In this document: piece after piece, positions 43,906-54,962 of the stretch | Numbering within the stretch: position 1 is the first letter of the stretch | Layout of the letters: every line of letters starts with the position of its first letter | Assembly (NCBI GenBank): GCA_033026295.1 | Contig: CM065182.1 | Location: 7,502,001-7,566,000 of the forward strand | Length of the DNA stretch: 64,000 bases | Source: Channa striata | Lineage: Eukaryota > Chordata > Actinopteri > Anabantiformes > Channidae | Direction of reading: 5' to 3' | Translations under genes and position numbers: made by a program | Notes under the pieces: model-generated | The model's input: only the letters and a program-made list of their open reading frames with translations | What the model was told of the DNA's origin: nothing | Databases searched by the model: none

Positions 43906-44024
43906 TTTCTCAGTATCATTAGGAAGGATTATCTCTGGAGATCAATAAAACAAGTATATTTTTCAGTGTCCACGAATCAGACAAGCAGTTGTTGACATGC
44001 TGCTGTTGGAGTCAGCATCACTTG
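43906..44024 (+). other. predicted 5' exon of OR pseudogene 44252
   Basis: Ends CACTTG with donor GTAAATG at 44025; acceptor TGCACAG ends 44222. The ATG at 43997 is in frame with the receptor ATG after splicing. Confidence 0.55.
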
Positions 44025-44251
44025 GTAAATGTTGATCACATGATCTGGTAATCTTAGTTTACTGACGTACAGTATAGTACATGTGCACATGCTTAAACTA
44101 AATGTGAGTGTATTCTAAACATGATTTAATTATGATCAGTGAAATGGCATAAATTCAGTGCATATTTAGGTCAATGTGTATGATGTGATGTCACTTTGTC
44201 ATTTTTGAGAGCTTTTGCACAGGGGCAAGACGCAGCCTGTGGAGTCCAGCA

Positions 44252-45286
44252 ATGTCTTTTCTGAAAAGTGTTCTTAACGACTCTGGTATCATTCATCCTC
44301 CAGGTTTTTATATTATTGGATTTCAAACACTTCCCTTCATCAGTGTCTACTTCATATTTCTAGCTTTTGTCTATGTGGTTACAGTGATGTTCAATAGTTT
44401 GGTGATTTTCACAATTACATCTAATCGTTCTTTACACACTCCAAGATTTTTGGCTGTGGTTAATCTTGCAGTAATTGACGTGATCCTGAACACTTGTACT
44501 ATTCCTGCTATGATAAAAATATTCTTATTTAAAGACAACTTTGTTCCATTTAACTTATGTTTAGTACAAATGTTTGTGTTCTATTCTTTTGGGACTTTGG
44601 AGTCATGTGCACTTGCTATACTTGCCTATGACAGGTTGATTGCAATATGTTTCCCTCTGCGTCAGAACTCAATCAACACACTGCAAAGAATGTCATATAT
44701 TGTTGTCTTGTCTTGGTGTTTTGCTTTGGGCATCACAGGATTTGTAGTAGGTATAATGACCTCACTCTCATTTTGCCGTTCTCTTAACATATTCAGTTAT
44801 TACTGTGACTACACACCAGTGTACAGACTCGCCTGCAATGATTACACTCTGCAGTCGTTTCTGACCTCTGTGCTTTCTTTTTTTGTACTGGAGGACCCCT
44901 TGCTTTTATTTTACTGTCTTACATCATCATCCTGGTGACTGTGTTCAGGATGAAATCTTTAGATAGTCAAGTAAAAGCTTTGGCCACTTGTGTGAACATA
45001 TCATTATTGTTGCTGCATTTTACATTCCTCTCATTGTTATTTTTCTATCGACTTTTATCTGCAAACCAATGACCCAGACCAGCGGGTGCTCAGTCTGTCT
45101 CTGGCCTCTTGCATACCACCCTGTATCAATCCTATTGTGTATTCTTTGAAAACCAAAGAGATCAGAACCAGAGTTCGGGCACTTGTAAGAAAAAATAAAA
45201 TCAACATCGACCAATGTAGGAAAGCGTGCGTGAGAGTTTTGGCCATAATTCTTTGTTTGGAGTGTAAAGTAGCAAATCACTGTTGA
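44252..45286 (+). pseudogene. olfactory receptor pseudogene, three one-base deletions
   Basis: Sister of OR 23024. It is open from 44252 to segment 5. A C is missing at about 44891 (GTACTGGAGG versus GTACTCGGAGG), another base at about 44993 (GTGTGAACAT versus GTGTGGAGCAT), and another at about 45044 (TTTTTCTATCG versus TTTTTGCTATCG). The net loss is three bases, so the last part (DPDQRVLSLSLASC, PPCINPIVY, long tail ending VANHC) is back in the first frame. Segments 5-6 and the loop between them are scrambled. There are six As in the tail run, so the tail is the long type. Confidence 0.9.
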
Positions 45287-47764
45287 ATTCTATTGTTTAA
45301 TCACTAATACCACAATATTTAGTTATTTTTCTGAGAAATGCATATCGATCATGATTTGAGTTGTACCTTACCAATCTTTAGTTTTGCTCTACATGCAGAA
45401 TGATAAACAACTAAACTCCGTGAGTGAGAGTCAGGTGAGGACCAGGTGCAGACTAGCATGTGATTTCCACAATAAGCCGAAATAAAACAGATGAGGAAGC
45501 AGCAGCAAACCTGCTCTGTGGAAATGAAAACAGACATCCAAGAAACGCTAAACAGACATTTCTTTTAATTTCAAATTATTTATAAGAAGTAAGGGCGTCT
45601 ACATCCCCCATCCTATTTTCGATGGTTACAGTGTGTAATGTGTAAGAAGAGAAAATGTGCTTTTTTTGTAAACAAAATAAAAACCCTCAATATTTTGCTT
45701 GATTTGTATGTTATATATACAAACATTTAGATGTGTCTGCCAAATGACTAAATGCAAATCTGTCAATCGATAGTCACTGTGCTTTAAAGTAGTTTTTGAA
45801 TTTGTGGTATTATTCAGTGGTATGGCCTTAAGTCTCTACATGTTTACTGCATGTACCTGTGGTAGATCTACAATTACAGGTTATAAAAGCAAGACATAGG
45901 AATGTGAATTTATTAGTAGTTCTTTTTTGAATGACTTTAAAACAAAGTGCACGGATATATACAGTTTGCAAATACGATTGTTATGCCCTCCCATGGAGAG
46001 GCAATAGTACAGACAACCTCAATGTTTTTTTAATGGATTTGAGTTTTTGATTAATTCAACACCACCAGTCCAAGCCTGGGGGGGGGTTATGTATTGATTT
46101 GGTTTTTATTATTTCAAGTCTGCACCTTGGTAATGCTAGTAGTAGACAAGAGTTGTTGATTGATATAATGACGGGGGTACAGATGAGGCAAGGTACAGAT
46201 ATCACATTTATCTGAGTACCAGCACGTGGGAACTGCAGGTGATGAAAAGGCTGATAAGGGGCCGGGATGGCTGTGAAAAAGGAACGGGCATAAGTCAACC
46301 CTAAGTTTTTAAAAGCACAGTGAAAATGTTTGGTGTGGATGGGGGTAAACTGAAAATGGCAGCACTACTGGAACCCTCAAAGAAGGGTAGACGTTTATAG
46401 TCTGTCCAAACGAGAGGGGCAGGATGTAAAGGTTCCGTTAACTGGATACTGTAACTATAGGACCCAAAAGCAGACGCCGAGACACACCAAGACTGCAGGA
46501 GGTTTATTAACACATGAACCTCTAAAAGCAGTTAAATAATTAACTCAAAGGCAGAAACTTAGACCATAACAAAATACACTCTTAATGAGAAGACTAACAC
46601 TATAACAGAAAATCACTCTAACAGAGGAGAATAATATTACAAACAGAAACTTACTCTAAACAAGAAGACGAACAAACTAGAACTATGAACAGACTCACGA
46701 CAGTATCAAAGGCTGAAGATCGGGAAAGGAAGGAAGGATTAGGAAGGAGCACCAGAACGGACCATGACACACTAGCAACCCCAAAACTAAATGCAAGGCC
46801 TTAAATACAAACATGCAGAGTTGATGATGATGAAGATGAAAGGCAAAATGGGAGATGAAGATGAAAGGCAAAAGGCAAGTGCAAGGACACACCAAAAAAC
46901 AAGAGCAGCAAAAACCCAAAACAGGAACAATATACCAACTCAATACATCCAACTCATAATACAGGAAAGAAAAAGAAATAGAGGAAAAAATAAAAGATAA
47001 CGTTGCAAAGACTATGATAAGAATTGGCCATAGCCAACAGTACATTATTTAGCATCAAAATGGGACATGTGATAGTTTTTAAGAATCAGAAAGAATAAAG
47101 CATGTGAGCTTGTTTTTATTTATTTTTAAAAAAGCTAATTGATCTGGTTTGGAGTTGAGGCTTACAGAGCTAAACTTTTACTTTACATGCTGGACGGACA
47201 TGACTGTACTTAAAAGATGATTTCAAATGATATTTAAGATGTGTGTGCATCTACATTCACGACCTTGACTTGTATTTCTAAGTGTGTGCAATGTGTAGGA
47301 TGAGATCAACAAAAAATCTTTCAATACAGTATTTTACTTGATTTCTGTCTCTTCAATTATTTTTTAGGATATGTCTATCAAAACTATTGTCACAGTTTTG
47401 GCAAAGTTCAAAGGAAAGTTATTGTAACATGGAAATTGTGTGAAGGTGTTTGGAAGCGTCTTTATTTCTAGAGCCAGGAAGCAATCAAAGAAAAGAGCTG
47501 CCGGTCAAGTTATAGTTTCTTTACCACCGATATTCTCAGTCAGCGCTCACATTTCTCTGCTGTGAGGATTTCTGTGTGTCTTACATCGTCTTTTTGCCCT
47601 GCATTAGTTTTGCTTTTTGTTTTACACACTTCATGTTGAGTTTTTCTGTATTTTCTTGTTGTTTAATAGCTACTGGAAGCCTGGGTTCACGTGCAGTAAT
47701 ATACATTTCCACCTATTTGTCTTCTCTAGCTTTTTTAAATTGGTCATTTTTAATAAATGCCACT
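45287..47764. other. intergenic, second copy of 24060-26568
   Basis: Same order of OR 3' flank, short G run (about 46078-46086), unclassified repeat (46295-47049) and OR upstream flank. No gene is seen. Confidence 0.6.
46295..47049. repeat. unclassified interspersed repeat, second copy
   Basis: Copy of 25060-25865, lacking about 30 bases of the ACAGAAACTTATATTATAAC stretch. Confidence 0.4.
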
Positions 47765-47872
47765 GAGATTAATTACCTTGATGTTCAAACGCTTAAAAAA
47801 GTTCTATTTACGGACAATGTCATTAACCAGGATTGTCTGGTGATGACATCACAAGTTGGACTAATTAGAACC
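47765..47872 (+). promoter_or_regulatory. OR upstream module (for OR 48328)
   Basis: GAGATTAATTAC at 47765 and CTAATTAGAACC at 47861, 563 bases before the ATG. Confidence 0.6.
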
Positions 47873-47980
47873 AATCCATTTTGCTTCCAATGGTCTGTGT
47901 TTGTCATTAGATGTTTGTTTCAAGTGTGTAGAAAATTTCATCGCTCACAATCTCAATGGACCAAATTATTGTCCTCCAGC

Positions 47981-48099
47981 TTTCTCAGTATTAGCTGGAA
48001 GCTTTATCTCTGGAGATCAATAAAACAAGTATATTTTTCAGTGTCCACGAATCAGACAAGCAGTTGTTGACATGCTGCTGTTGGAGTTGGCATCACTCT
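47981..48099 (+). other. predicted 5' exon of OR 48328, possibly coding
   Basis: Ends CACTCT with donor GTAAATG at 48100; acceptor ACACAG ends 48298. ATG 48072 splices in frame; the junction codon is TGG where OR 27131 has GGG. Confidence 0.55.
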
Positions 48100-48327
48100 G
48101 TAAATGTTGATCACATGACGTGGTTAAACTTAGTTTACTGTCGTACAGTATAGGACATGTGTACACACTTAAACTAAATGTGAGTGTATTCTAAACATGG
48201 TTTAATTATGATCAGTGAAATGGCATAAATTCAGTGGATATTTAGGTCAATGTGTATGATGTGATGTCAATTTGTCATATTTGAGAGCTTTTACACAGGG
48301 GCAAGACGCAGCCTGTGGAGTCCAGCA

Positions 48328-49365
48328 ATGTCTTTTCCGAAAAATGTTCTTAACGACTCTGGTATCATTCATCCTCCAGGTTTTTATATTATTGGATTTC
48401 AGACACTTCCCTTCATTAATGTCTACTTCATATTTCTAGCTTTTGTCTATGTGGTTACAGTAATGTTCAATAGTTTGGTGATTTTCACAATTACATCTAA
48501 TCGTTCTTTACACACTCCAAGATTTTTGGCTGTGGTTAATCTTGCAGTAATTGACGTGATCCTGAACACATCTACTATTCCTGCTATGATAAAAATATTC
48601 CTGTTTAAGGACAACTTTGTTCCATTTAACATATGTTTAGTGCAAATGTTTGTTTTCTATTCATTTGGGACATTGGAGTCATTTGCACTTGCTGTACTTG
48701 CCTATGACAGGTTGATTGCAATATGTTTCCCTCTGCGTCAGAACTCAATCAACACACTGAGAAGCATGTCGTGTATTGTTGGTCTGTGTTGGTGTTTTGC
48801 TCTAAGCATATGTGTGTTTTCAACCTGTATAATGACTCGACTGTCGTTTTGCAGTTCTCTGAAAGTGTTCAGTTATTTCTGTGACTACACACCAGTATAT
48901 AGACTCGACTGTAATGATTACACTCTGCAGTGGTTTGCTGCCTTTGTGCTTTCCTCTTTGATTCTTGCAGGACCATTTGGTTTCATTGTTCTGTCTTACA
49001 TCATCATCCTGGTGACTGTGTTCAGAATGAAATCTTTAGATAGTCGAGTGAAAGCTCTGGCCACTTGTGTTGAGCATCTGATTATTGTTGCTGCATTTTA
49101 CATTCCACTTCTTACCATTTTTTCTATGGACATTCATCTGCACACCAGTGACCCAGACCAGCGGGTGCTCAGTCTGTCTCTGGCCTCTTGCATACCCCCC
49201 TGTATCAATCCTATTGTGTATTCTTTGAAAACCAAAGAGATCAGAACCAGAGCTTTGGCACTTGTAAGAGAGTGTAAAATCAACATGGAGCGATATAGGA
49301 AAGCATGTGTGAGAGTTTTAGCCACAACTCTTTGTTTAGTTTGTGAAATAGAAAATCACAGTTGA
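48328..49365 (+). CDS. olfactory receptor, intact, 345 residues
   Basis: Duplicate of OR 27131 with few changes: MSFPKNV start, IIHPPGF restored, TSNRSLHTPRF loop, segment 4 GLCWCFALSICVFSTCIMTR (27131 has GVTWCF and CIMTQ), VYRLDCNDYT in the second outer loop where almost all relatives have RLACNDY, and AAFVLSSL in segment 5. HTPRFL, AYDRLIAICFPLRQ, KALATCVEH and PPCINPIVYSLKTKEIR are intact. The tail carries RKACVRVLATTLCLVCEIEN. The alanine-to-aspartate change beside the conserved loop cysteine might affect folding or ligand access. Confidence 0.95.
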   Translation: MSFPKNVLNDSGIIHPPGFYIIGFQTLPFINVYFIFLAFVYVVTVMFNSLVIFTITSNRSLHTPRFLAVVNLAVIDVILNTSTIPAMIKIFLFKDNFVPFNICLVQMFVFYSFGTLESFALAVLAYDRLIAICFPLRQNSINTLRSMSCIVGLCWCFALSICVFSTCIMTRLSFCSSLKVFSYFCDYTPVYRLDCNDYTLQWFAAFVLSSLILAGPFGFIVLSYIIILVTVFRMKSLDSRVKALATCVEHLIIVAAFYIPLLTIFSMDIHLHTSDPDQRVLSLSLASCIPPCINPIVYSLKTKEIRTRALALVRECKINMERYRKACVRVLATTLCLVCEIENHS

Positions 49366-50099
49366 ATGATATTGTTCATTAGTTAATGCAACAGGATATA
49401 TTTACAAATATATATATTTTGCTGTGTTGGATGTACGGCTTAGCAAGCTACACTTACTTTGCATGCAATATGGATATGACTAAACAACAAGTCAGGTGAG
49501 AACCAGGTGCAGACTAATGTGTGACTTGTGTGACTTACACAGATAAAAACAGATGAGGAAGCAGCAGCAAATTTTTGGGAATTAAACACGCCACTGCAAA
49601 ATATATTTGTATTGGCATCTACAACCACAACCTCGACTTTTATTGCTAATAAGGTTGTCACTTTTTTTTTCAAATGTTTGTTTGAACATGGTAAAAACCA
49701 ATATTCCAACTGTAATGCTGCACTTGAATGCAAAAATAAACTGTATTTCTAAGCACTTCATTGCAGTTGGTGCCTCTGTTGACCTCTCAATAAACTTATC
49801 TATTAATATATTTGCAATGGCAAGATGGGGGACACTGGCAAGCAAAGCTGTGCTGATTGGCCAGTGACAACACCAAATCATTTCAGATTTTTGTGGCTAC
49901 TTTGGATTCTACATTGTAGATGGCAAAATTATGAAAACCAAAGTTCTTTGCTGCCTCTACAAAAAGCAGATAAGCTTGAGAACTATTTTCCAAATCTATG
50001 TATGTGGTCAATATGGCCACTAGAGATGTGGTCGACTCAGTCAATTGTTGATAATGACCCCCAGATTTTTGGTAGAATTATTGGGGAAAATCCCTGAAG
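49366..50099. other. OR 3' flank, copy of 28169-28890
   Basis: No gene recognised. Confidence 0.5.
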
Positions 50100-50439
50100 A
50101 CCCACCGTTGATGCTGATGCTGTGATGTGATGAAGGTCTGGCAAGGAAAGGCTAAAACTTCTATCTCCGAGGTTGAGCTGAAGCTGTGTTTTGCTCATCC
50201 AAGCACAGACAGGCAAGAATGCATGATGAGACAGTGGAGTACTACAGTGGAAAGGACAGGAAGAGCTGCATTACATCAGCATGGTCATGACAAGAATAAC
50301 CATGTGAGTGGATGATAGAATGCGAGGATGTATTATACCTAGAAAACAGAAGAGGACCAAATACTGAGCCCTGCAGCATACCAGTAGACAGGCTGTGAGG
50401 GTTGGAAATGTGTCCCTGACATAAAAATCCCTGCATAAA
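50100..50439 (-). pseudogene. LINE reverse-transcriptase fragment, second copy
   Basis: Copy of 28900-29245; here GMLQGSVFGPLLFSRYNTSS keeps the G-P-L-L-F block better than the first copy (IFVPLLF). Confidence 0.6.
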
Positions 50440-51026
50440 AAACTAAATATTACTCACTGCACCTTAGGTACACAAGGAATTGCACTGAAACTGACAAAAA
50501 CAGAGCACCTGGGTTTTCCTTCTTTATCACATTTGTATGTTGACTGTATTTCTTGTTCTTGTCATTCCTATATTGTCTTGTATTCGTTCACTATTAAAGA
50601 GAGCCACCAACAACTAGGAGCAAATGTGTTGTATGTGTTAGCACACTTAGCCAATAAAGCTAAATATATTCTATACTATACATTAATTCAAGCTACTGCT
50701 TTAGATTTGGCTGCCTTCCTTTTTTAGTTTTTTAATTTTTCTGAAGGAAATGGAAACTGGTTTTATGCCGTTTAAGATTTCTTGATTCTGGATATTATTG
50801 CTATTGGTAGCTCAGTGCGATTGTTACTTATCTTCAGGTCATTTGCATCTTTAACAGAGTCTGCTGTGGATTTTGTTTTTATTCAGAAAATCTACAGTGT
50901 TTTTAGTTTTTTAGATGCTGCTTTTATTTATCATAGTGCAATCAAAGTCATCTTACCCCCACATTGATTGTATATTGACTATATTTGTGCTTGCTGACTC
51001 TCAAGATTTTCAACTTTCAATTAAAA
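50440..51026. other. intergenic, copy of 29246-29831
   Basis: No gene recognised. Confidence 0.4.
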
Positions 51027-51720
51027 TTTTCAACTTTATTTATATAGCACTGATATACAACAAAGTCATCTCAAGGCACTTTACACAATAAAGTCAAGTA
51101 GTTTTGAGCCTAGTCTTAAAAGTAGAGAGGGGGTCTGCTTCCCGAATCTGGACTGGGAGCTGGTTCCACAGGAGAGGAGCTTGATAGCTAAAGGCTCTGC
51201 CTCCCATTCTATTTTTGGAAATTGTTGGAAACAAAAGTAGGCTTGCATTTTGGGACCAAAATGGTCTAGTAGGATGATATGTTACTAGGAGATCTTTTAG
51301 ATATGATGGAGCTTGACCGTTTAGAGCTTTATTGGTATGAAGAAGGGTTTTAAATAATATTCTACATTTAATTGAAAGCCAATGGAGAGAAGCTAGAGAA
51401 GATGAAATATGATCTCTCTTACAAATCCCAGTCAGTAATCTCAATGCAGCATTTTGGATTAATTGAAGGCTTTTTAGAGAGTTACTGGGGCAGCCTGAAA
51501 TTTGAGAATTACAGTAGTCCAATCTAGAAGTAACAAATGCATGGACCAGTTTTTCAGCATCACTTTGAGACAGGATGCTCCTGATTTTGTCAATGTTCCG
51601 TAAGTGGAAGAAGGCTGTTCTAGAGATTTGTTTTATGTCTAAGGTAAATGACAAATCCTGGTCAAAAATGACTCAGAGATTCCTTGCAGTACTACTGGGG
51701 GTCAGAGTTTTTGATTTACA
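51027..51720 (-). mobile_element. L2-like LINE 3' fragment, second copy
   Basis: Duplicate of 29832-30525 with the same truncation points; the frame 51654-51094 again covers the ORF2 C-terminus. The shared ends show it was present before the 21-kb-offset duplication. Confidence 0.85.
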
Positions 51721-51846
51721 ATCTTCCTGTCAAAGTGTTTCTGTATGTTCTTGTTGGCTGGAAGCTGCTGGATGCCTGGCTTCACATGAGCAGTACTGTA
51801 ACTTTCACATGTTACTTTTTATTGTTTTATTTTTTTAAATGCTAAT

Positions 51847-51940
51847 GAGATTAATTATCAAGTTCAAACACGTACATGTTGATTTAAGAATGAACCAGAA
51901 TTCTCTGGGGATTGTATCACAAATTAGGCTCATTAGAACC
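51847..51940 (+). promoter_or_regulatory. OR upstream module (for OR 52322)
   Basis: GAGATTAATTAT at 51847 and GCTCATTAGAACC ending at 51940; 475 bases before the ATG. Confidence 0.55.
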
Positions 51941-52000
51941 AAAATATTTTGCTCACAACAGTGTATGTTTGTCATTAGATGATTGATGATTTTTTTAGCT

Positions 52001-52120
52001 TTTTCAGCTTTCAGCAGGAAGGTTTATCTCTAGAGATCCATGATAAAATTATATCTGCCAGAGTCCAAGACTCAGACCAGCACTTGTTGACTTGCTGCTT
52101 TAGGAGTCAGCATCACTCAG
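52001..52120 (+). other. predicted 5' exon of OR 52322
   Basis: Ends CACTCAG with donor GTAAACA at 52121. The usual acceptor ACACAGGGG reads ACACCGGGA at about 52288-52296, so splicing would need another AG, such as ACAAG or CGCAG a few bases later. No ATG: CTTGCT replaces CATGCT. Confidence 0.5.
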
Positions 52121-52321
52121 GTAAACACAGTTTGCTGATTTACACAACCCGTGTACACGTTTAAAATGAATAAGAATGTATTCTAAACACTGTTCAAACT
52201 AAATCATTGTTATAGCATAAATGCATATGCAGCCTTTAGGTCAATGTGTATAAGGTGATGTCACTTTGTCATATTTGAGAGCTTTTACACCGGGACAAGA
52301 CGCAGCCTGTGGAGTCCAACT

Positions 52322-53359
52322 ATGTCTTTTCTGAAGAATGTTCTTAATGACACTGGTATCATTCATCCCCCAGGTTTTTATATTGTTGGATTTCAAACGC
52401 TTCCCTTCATCAATGTCTACTTCATATTTCTAGCTTTTGTCTACGTGGTTACAGTGATGTTCAATAGTTTGGTGATTTACACAATTACATCTAATCGTTC
52501 TTTACACACTCCAAGATTTTTGGCTGTGGTTAATCTTGCAGTAATTGACATAATTCTAAACACATCTACTATTCCCGGTATGATAAAAATATTCTACTTT
52601 AAGGAAAATTTTGTTCCCTTCAAGTTATGTTTTGTACAGATGTTTGTTTACTATGCTTTTATGACATTGGAGTCATTTGCACTTGCTGTACTTGCCTATG
52701 ACAGGTTGATTGCAATATGTTTCCCTCTGCGTCAGAACTCAATCAACACACTGAGAAGCATGTCTTGTATTATTGGCCTGACTTGGTGTGTTGCTCTGAG
52801 CATCAATGGATTTGCAGTAGGTTTAATGAATCCACTGTCTTTTTGCAATTCTCTCAACGTGTTCAGTTATTTCTGTGACTATTCGCCTGTGTTGAGACTC
52901 GCCTGTAATGATTACAGTCTGCAGTGGTCTGTTGGCTCTGTGCTTTCTTGTTTGATTCTAGGTGGACCCTTGACTTTTGTTTTTTTGTCTTATTTCATCA
53001 TCCTGGTGACTGTGTTCAGGATGAAATCTTTAGGTAGTCGGGTGAAAGCTTTGGCCACATGTGTTGAACATCTAATTATTGTGACTGTATTTTACATTCC
53101 TCTCATTGTCATTTTTTGTATTGAGCTGTTTGTGCGACACACAGACCCAGAGCAGAGTTTGCTCTGTCTGTCTCTGGCCTCGTGCATACCGCCCTCTGTT
53201 AATCCTATTGTGTATTCTTTGAAAACCAAAGAGATCAGAACCAGAGTTCTGGCACTTGTAAGAAAAAATAAAATCAACATAGACCGATATAAAAAATCAT
53301 GTGTGAGAGTTTGGGCCATAACAGTTTGTTTAAAGTGTGAATCAGCAAATCACTGTTAA
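52322..53359 (+). CDS. olfactory receptor, intact, 345 residues
   Basis: Intact sister of pseudogene 31091. It has NDT near residue 9, VIYTITSNRSLHTPRF, KIFYFKENFVPFKLCFVQ before segment 3 with its cysteine, VYYAFMTLESFALAVLAYDR, segment 4 LTWCVALSINGFAVGLM, loop CNSLNVFSYFCDYSPVLRLAC, segment 5 LGGPLTFVFLSYFIILV, HLIIVTVFYIPLIVIFCI, ELFVRHTDPEQSLL, and PPSVNPIVYSLKTKEIR. The tail is long (NKINIDRYKKSCVRVWAITV ...). LLCLSLASC replaces LLSLSLASC in the third outer loop or segment 7. AATAAA lies at 53371. Its exon-2 acceptor is altered, but the coding frame is not touched. Confidence 0.95.
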   Translation: MSFLKNVLNDTGIIHPPGFYIVGFQTLPFINVYFIFLAFVYVVTVMFNSLVIYTITSNRSLHTPRFLAVVNLAVIDIILNTSTIPGMIKIFYFKENFVPFKLCFVQMFVYYAFMTLESFALAVLAYDRLIAICFPLRQNSINTLRSMSCIIGLTWCVALSINGFAVGLMNPLSFCNSLNVFSYFCDYSPVLRLACNDYSLQWSVGSVLSCLILGGPLTFVFLSYFIILVTVFRMKSLGSRVKALATCVEHLIIVTVFYIPLIVIFCIELFVRHTDPEQSLLCLSLASCIPPSVNPIVYSLKTKEIRTRVLALVRKNKINIDRYKKSCVRVWAITVCLKCESANHC

Positions 53360-54139
53360 ATGTTGCTGCTAATAAACTAAAAATCAAGATTATTGCTTTT
53401 ACTGAAAGAAGGAACATCATCCCTCTTTGGGTAGGTGTTGAAAATAACCAAGCAACACTTTACATACAGTAGAACTGTAATTCAAACTTGTTAATAATAA
53501 CAATAAAAAATGTTTTTGTACAACTATGACATTTTTCCCTTTGTTATCACATTCCATTTAAGTGTCTCTCAAATAACTAAGTGGAAATGTAAATGAGTTA
53601 TTTGTTTAAAGACTTTTTCTTGAACTAATGTTGTGATGTTTTTGAAATATAATTGAGAACCAAGTCATGTAAACCTCCAGTTATAATAAAAATGTCATGT
53701 GACTATTAGAGCATTTTACCTTTGGAGGTTTTCCAAATAAACACAATAATATTAGTATAGACCATGGAGGCATTTCAGATATATTGTTATTAACAGTTAA
53801 ACAGTTTACTGTCAATGTTACATATAAGGCATTAACACATTTTGTATTATTGAACTCTTGTAAAAGATTCATTTACTGTATATTATTGTACTATATTGTG
53901 ATTTTTTGTCCAACAAGGAAGAACATAGCCTAGAGAAAGGTTTTGTCATGTCTCTCCTGTACTGGATTTAACTTAAAGTCCAAGCTGTACAACTGATGTT
54001 GAGTTTAATGCGCGCACAGCCCACTGCATTTTTCCGTTACTGGCTCTTTCTCCTAATGCCAGAGATCTGAAAAGCAAATTGCCATTACCCACCCAGAGTG
54101 TGAGCAGGTCATCCTTACTGGTGCAGGTCCTGGCAACCA
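53360..54139. other. intergenic, no gene recognised
   Basis: The first about 100 bases are OR 3' flank shared with 32110-32200. The rest is single-copy within the window. Confidence 0.5.
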
Positions 54140-54425
54140 AATTAGATAAGATAAGATAAACCTTTATTCGTCGCAAAATTTCCATGTTACAGCAGCAAGG
54201 AATGTTCAACAAAGAAGAATTATCAGAATACAGTATATACAATCCAAAAATACAGTATATACAGTCAAGTATAGGTATAAAAAATACAATATATACAGTT
54301 TAGTATAGGTATCAAAAATACAGTATATACACAATTTAAAATAAAATATATATCATATGTACACAATCATACATACTCAAGCAGTTGCCCCAAGGGTCAT
54401 TTGTATTGCACATTTAAAAAAAGAA
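54140..54425 (-). repeat. possible Rex-type LINE 3' end
   Basis: AGATAAGATAAACCTTTATT followed by CAAAATTTCCATGTTACAGC is the typical reverse-strand 3' end of a teleost LINE family as I remember it. After it come several AATACAGTATATAC(A) copies at 54220-54330. Confidence 0.45.
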
Positions 54426-54879
54426 AAGCTGTTTTAAAGTGACTTAAAATGGAGGCTTCTCAAGCTGGTGGAACCTCCTGAACCTCCACACAAGCACTTC
54501 AAGTTCCAACAGGACGAATGGGGGTGAATGTAGTCTTTATTAAATATATTCCATAAACTTGTCCTTAAAGAGCAATCTTTTCTAATTATCTCAATCACTC
54601 CTGTCTTTAAAATGTCACATACAGATTTCCCACCCTCTTGCTGCTGTCAGTGTGCCTGAAAGTGAAAGGCCAAACTGAATATTAGCCACAAGAGGGCACC
54701 TGCTGATAATGCATGTCCTTGACCTTCAAAAGGAATTGAATAAGTAGAATAGAGTTTGTAACAAAAATTGTAACGTGCAATTTAATTAAACCCACATGAT
54801 TATAGTAAATTAGTAGCAGCAACAGCAACAAGTTTGCAAGATCAATAAATCCACATGATAATGAAAATAATAGCAGCTG

Positions 54880-54962
54880 TTCATCTTCTCTTCCGGCTTT
54901 TCCCATCAGGGGTCTCCACAGCCAGTCATACTTTTTCCACCTCACTCCATCCTGGGCATCTT
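54880..54962 (-). mobile_element. RTE-type LINE 3' end fragment
   Basis: TTCCACCTCACTCCATCCTG and GGGCATCTT match the 3' end of the RTE element at 35120-35185. It is cut at 54962, where the L2-like element begins. Confidence 0.65.
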
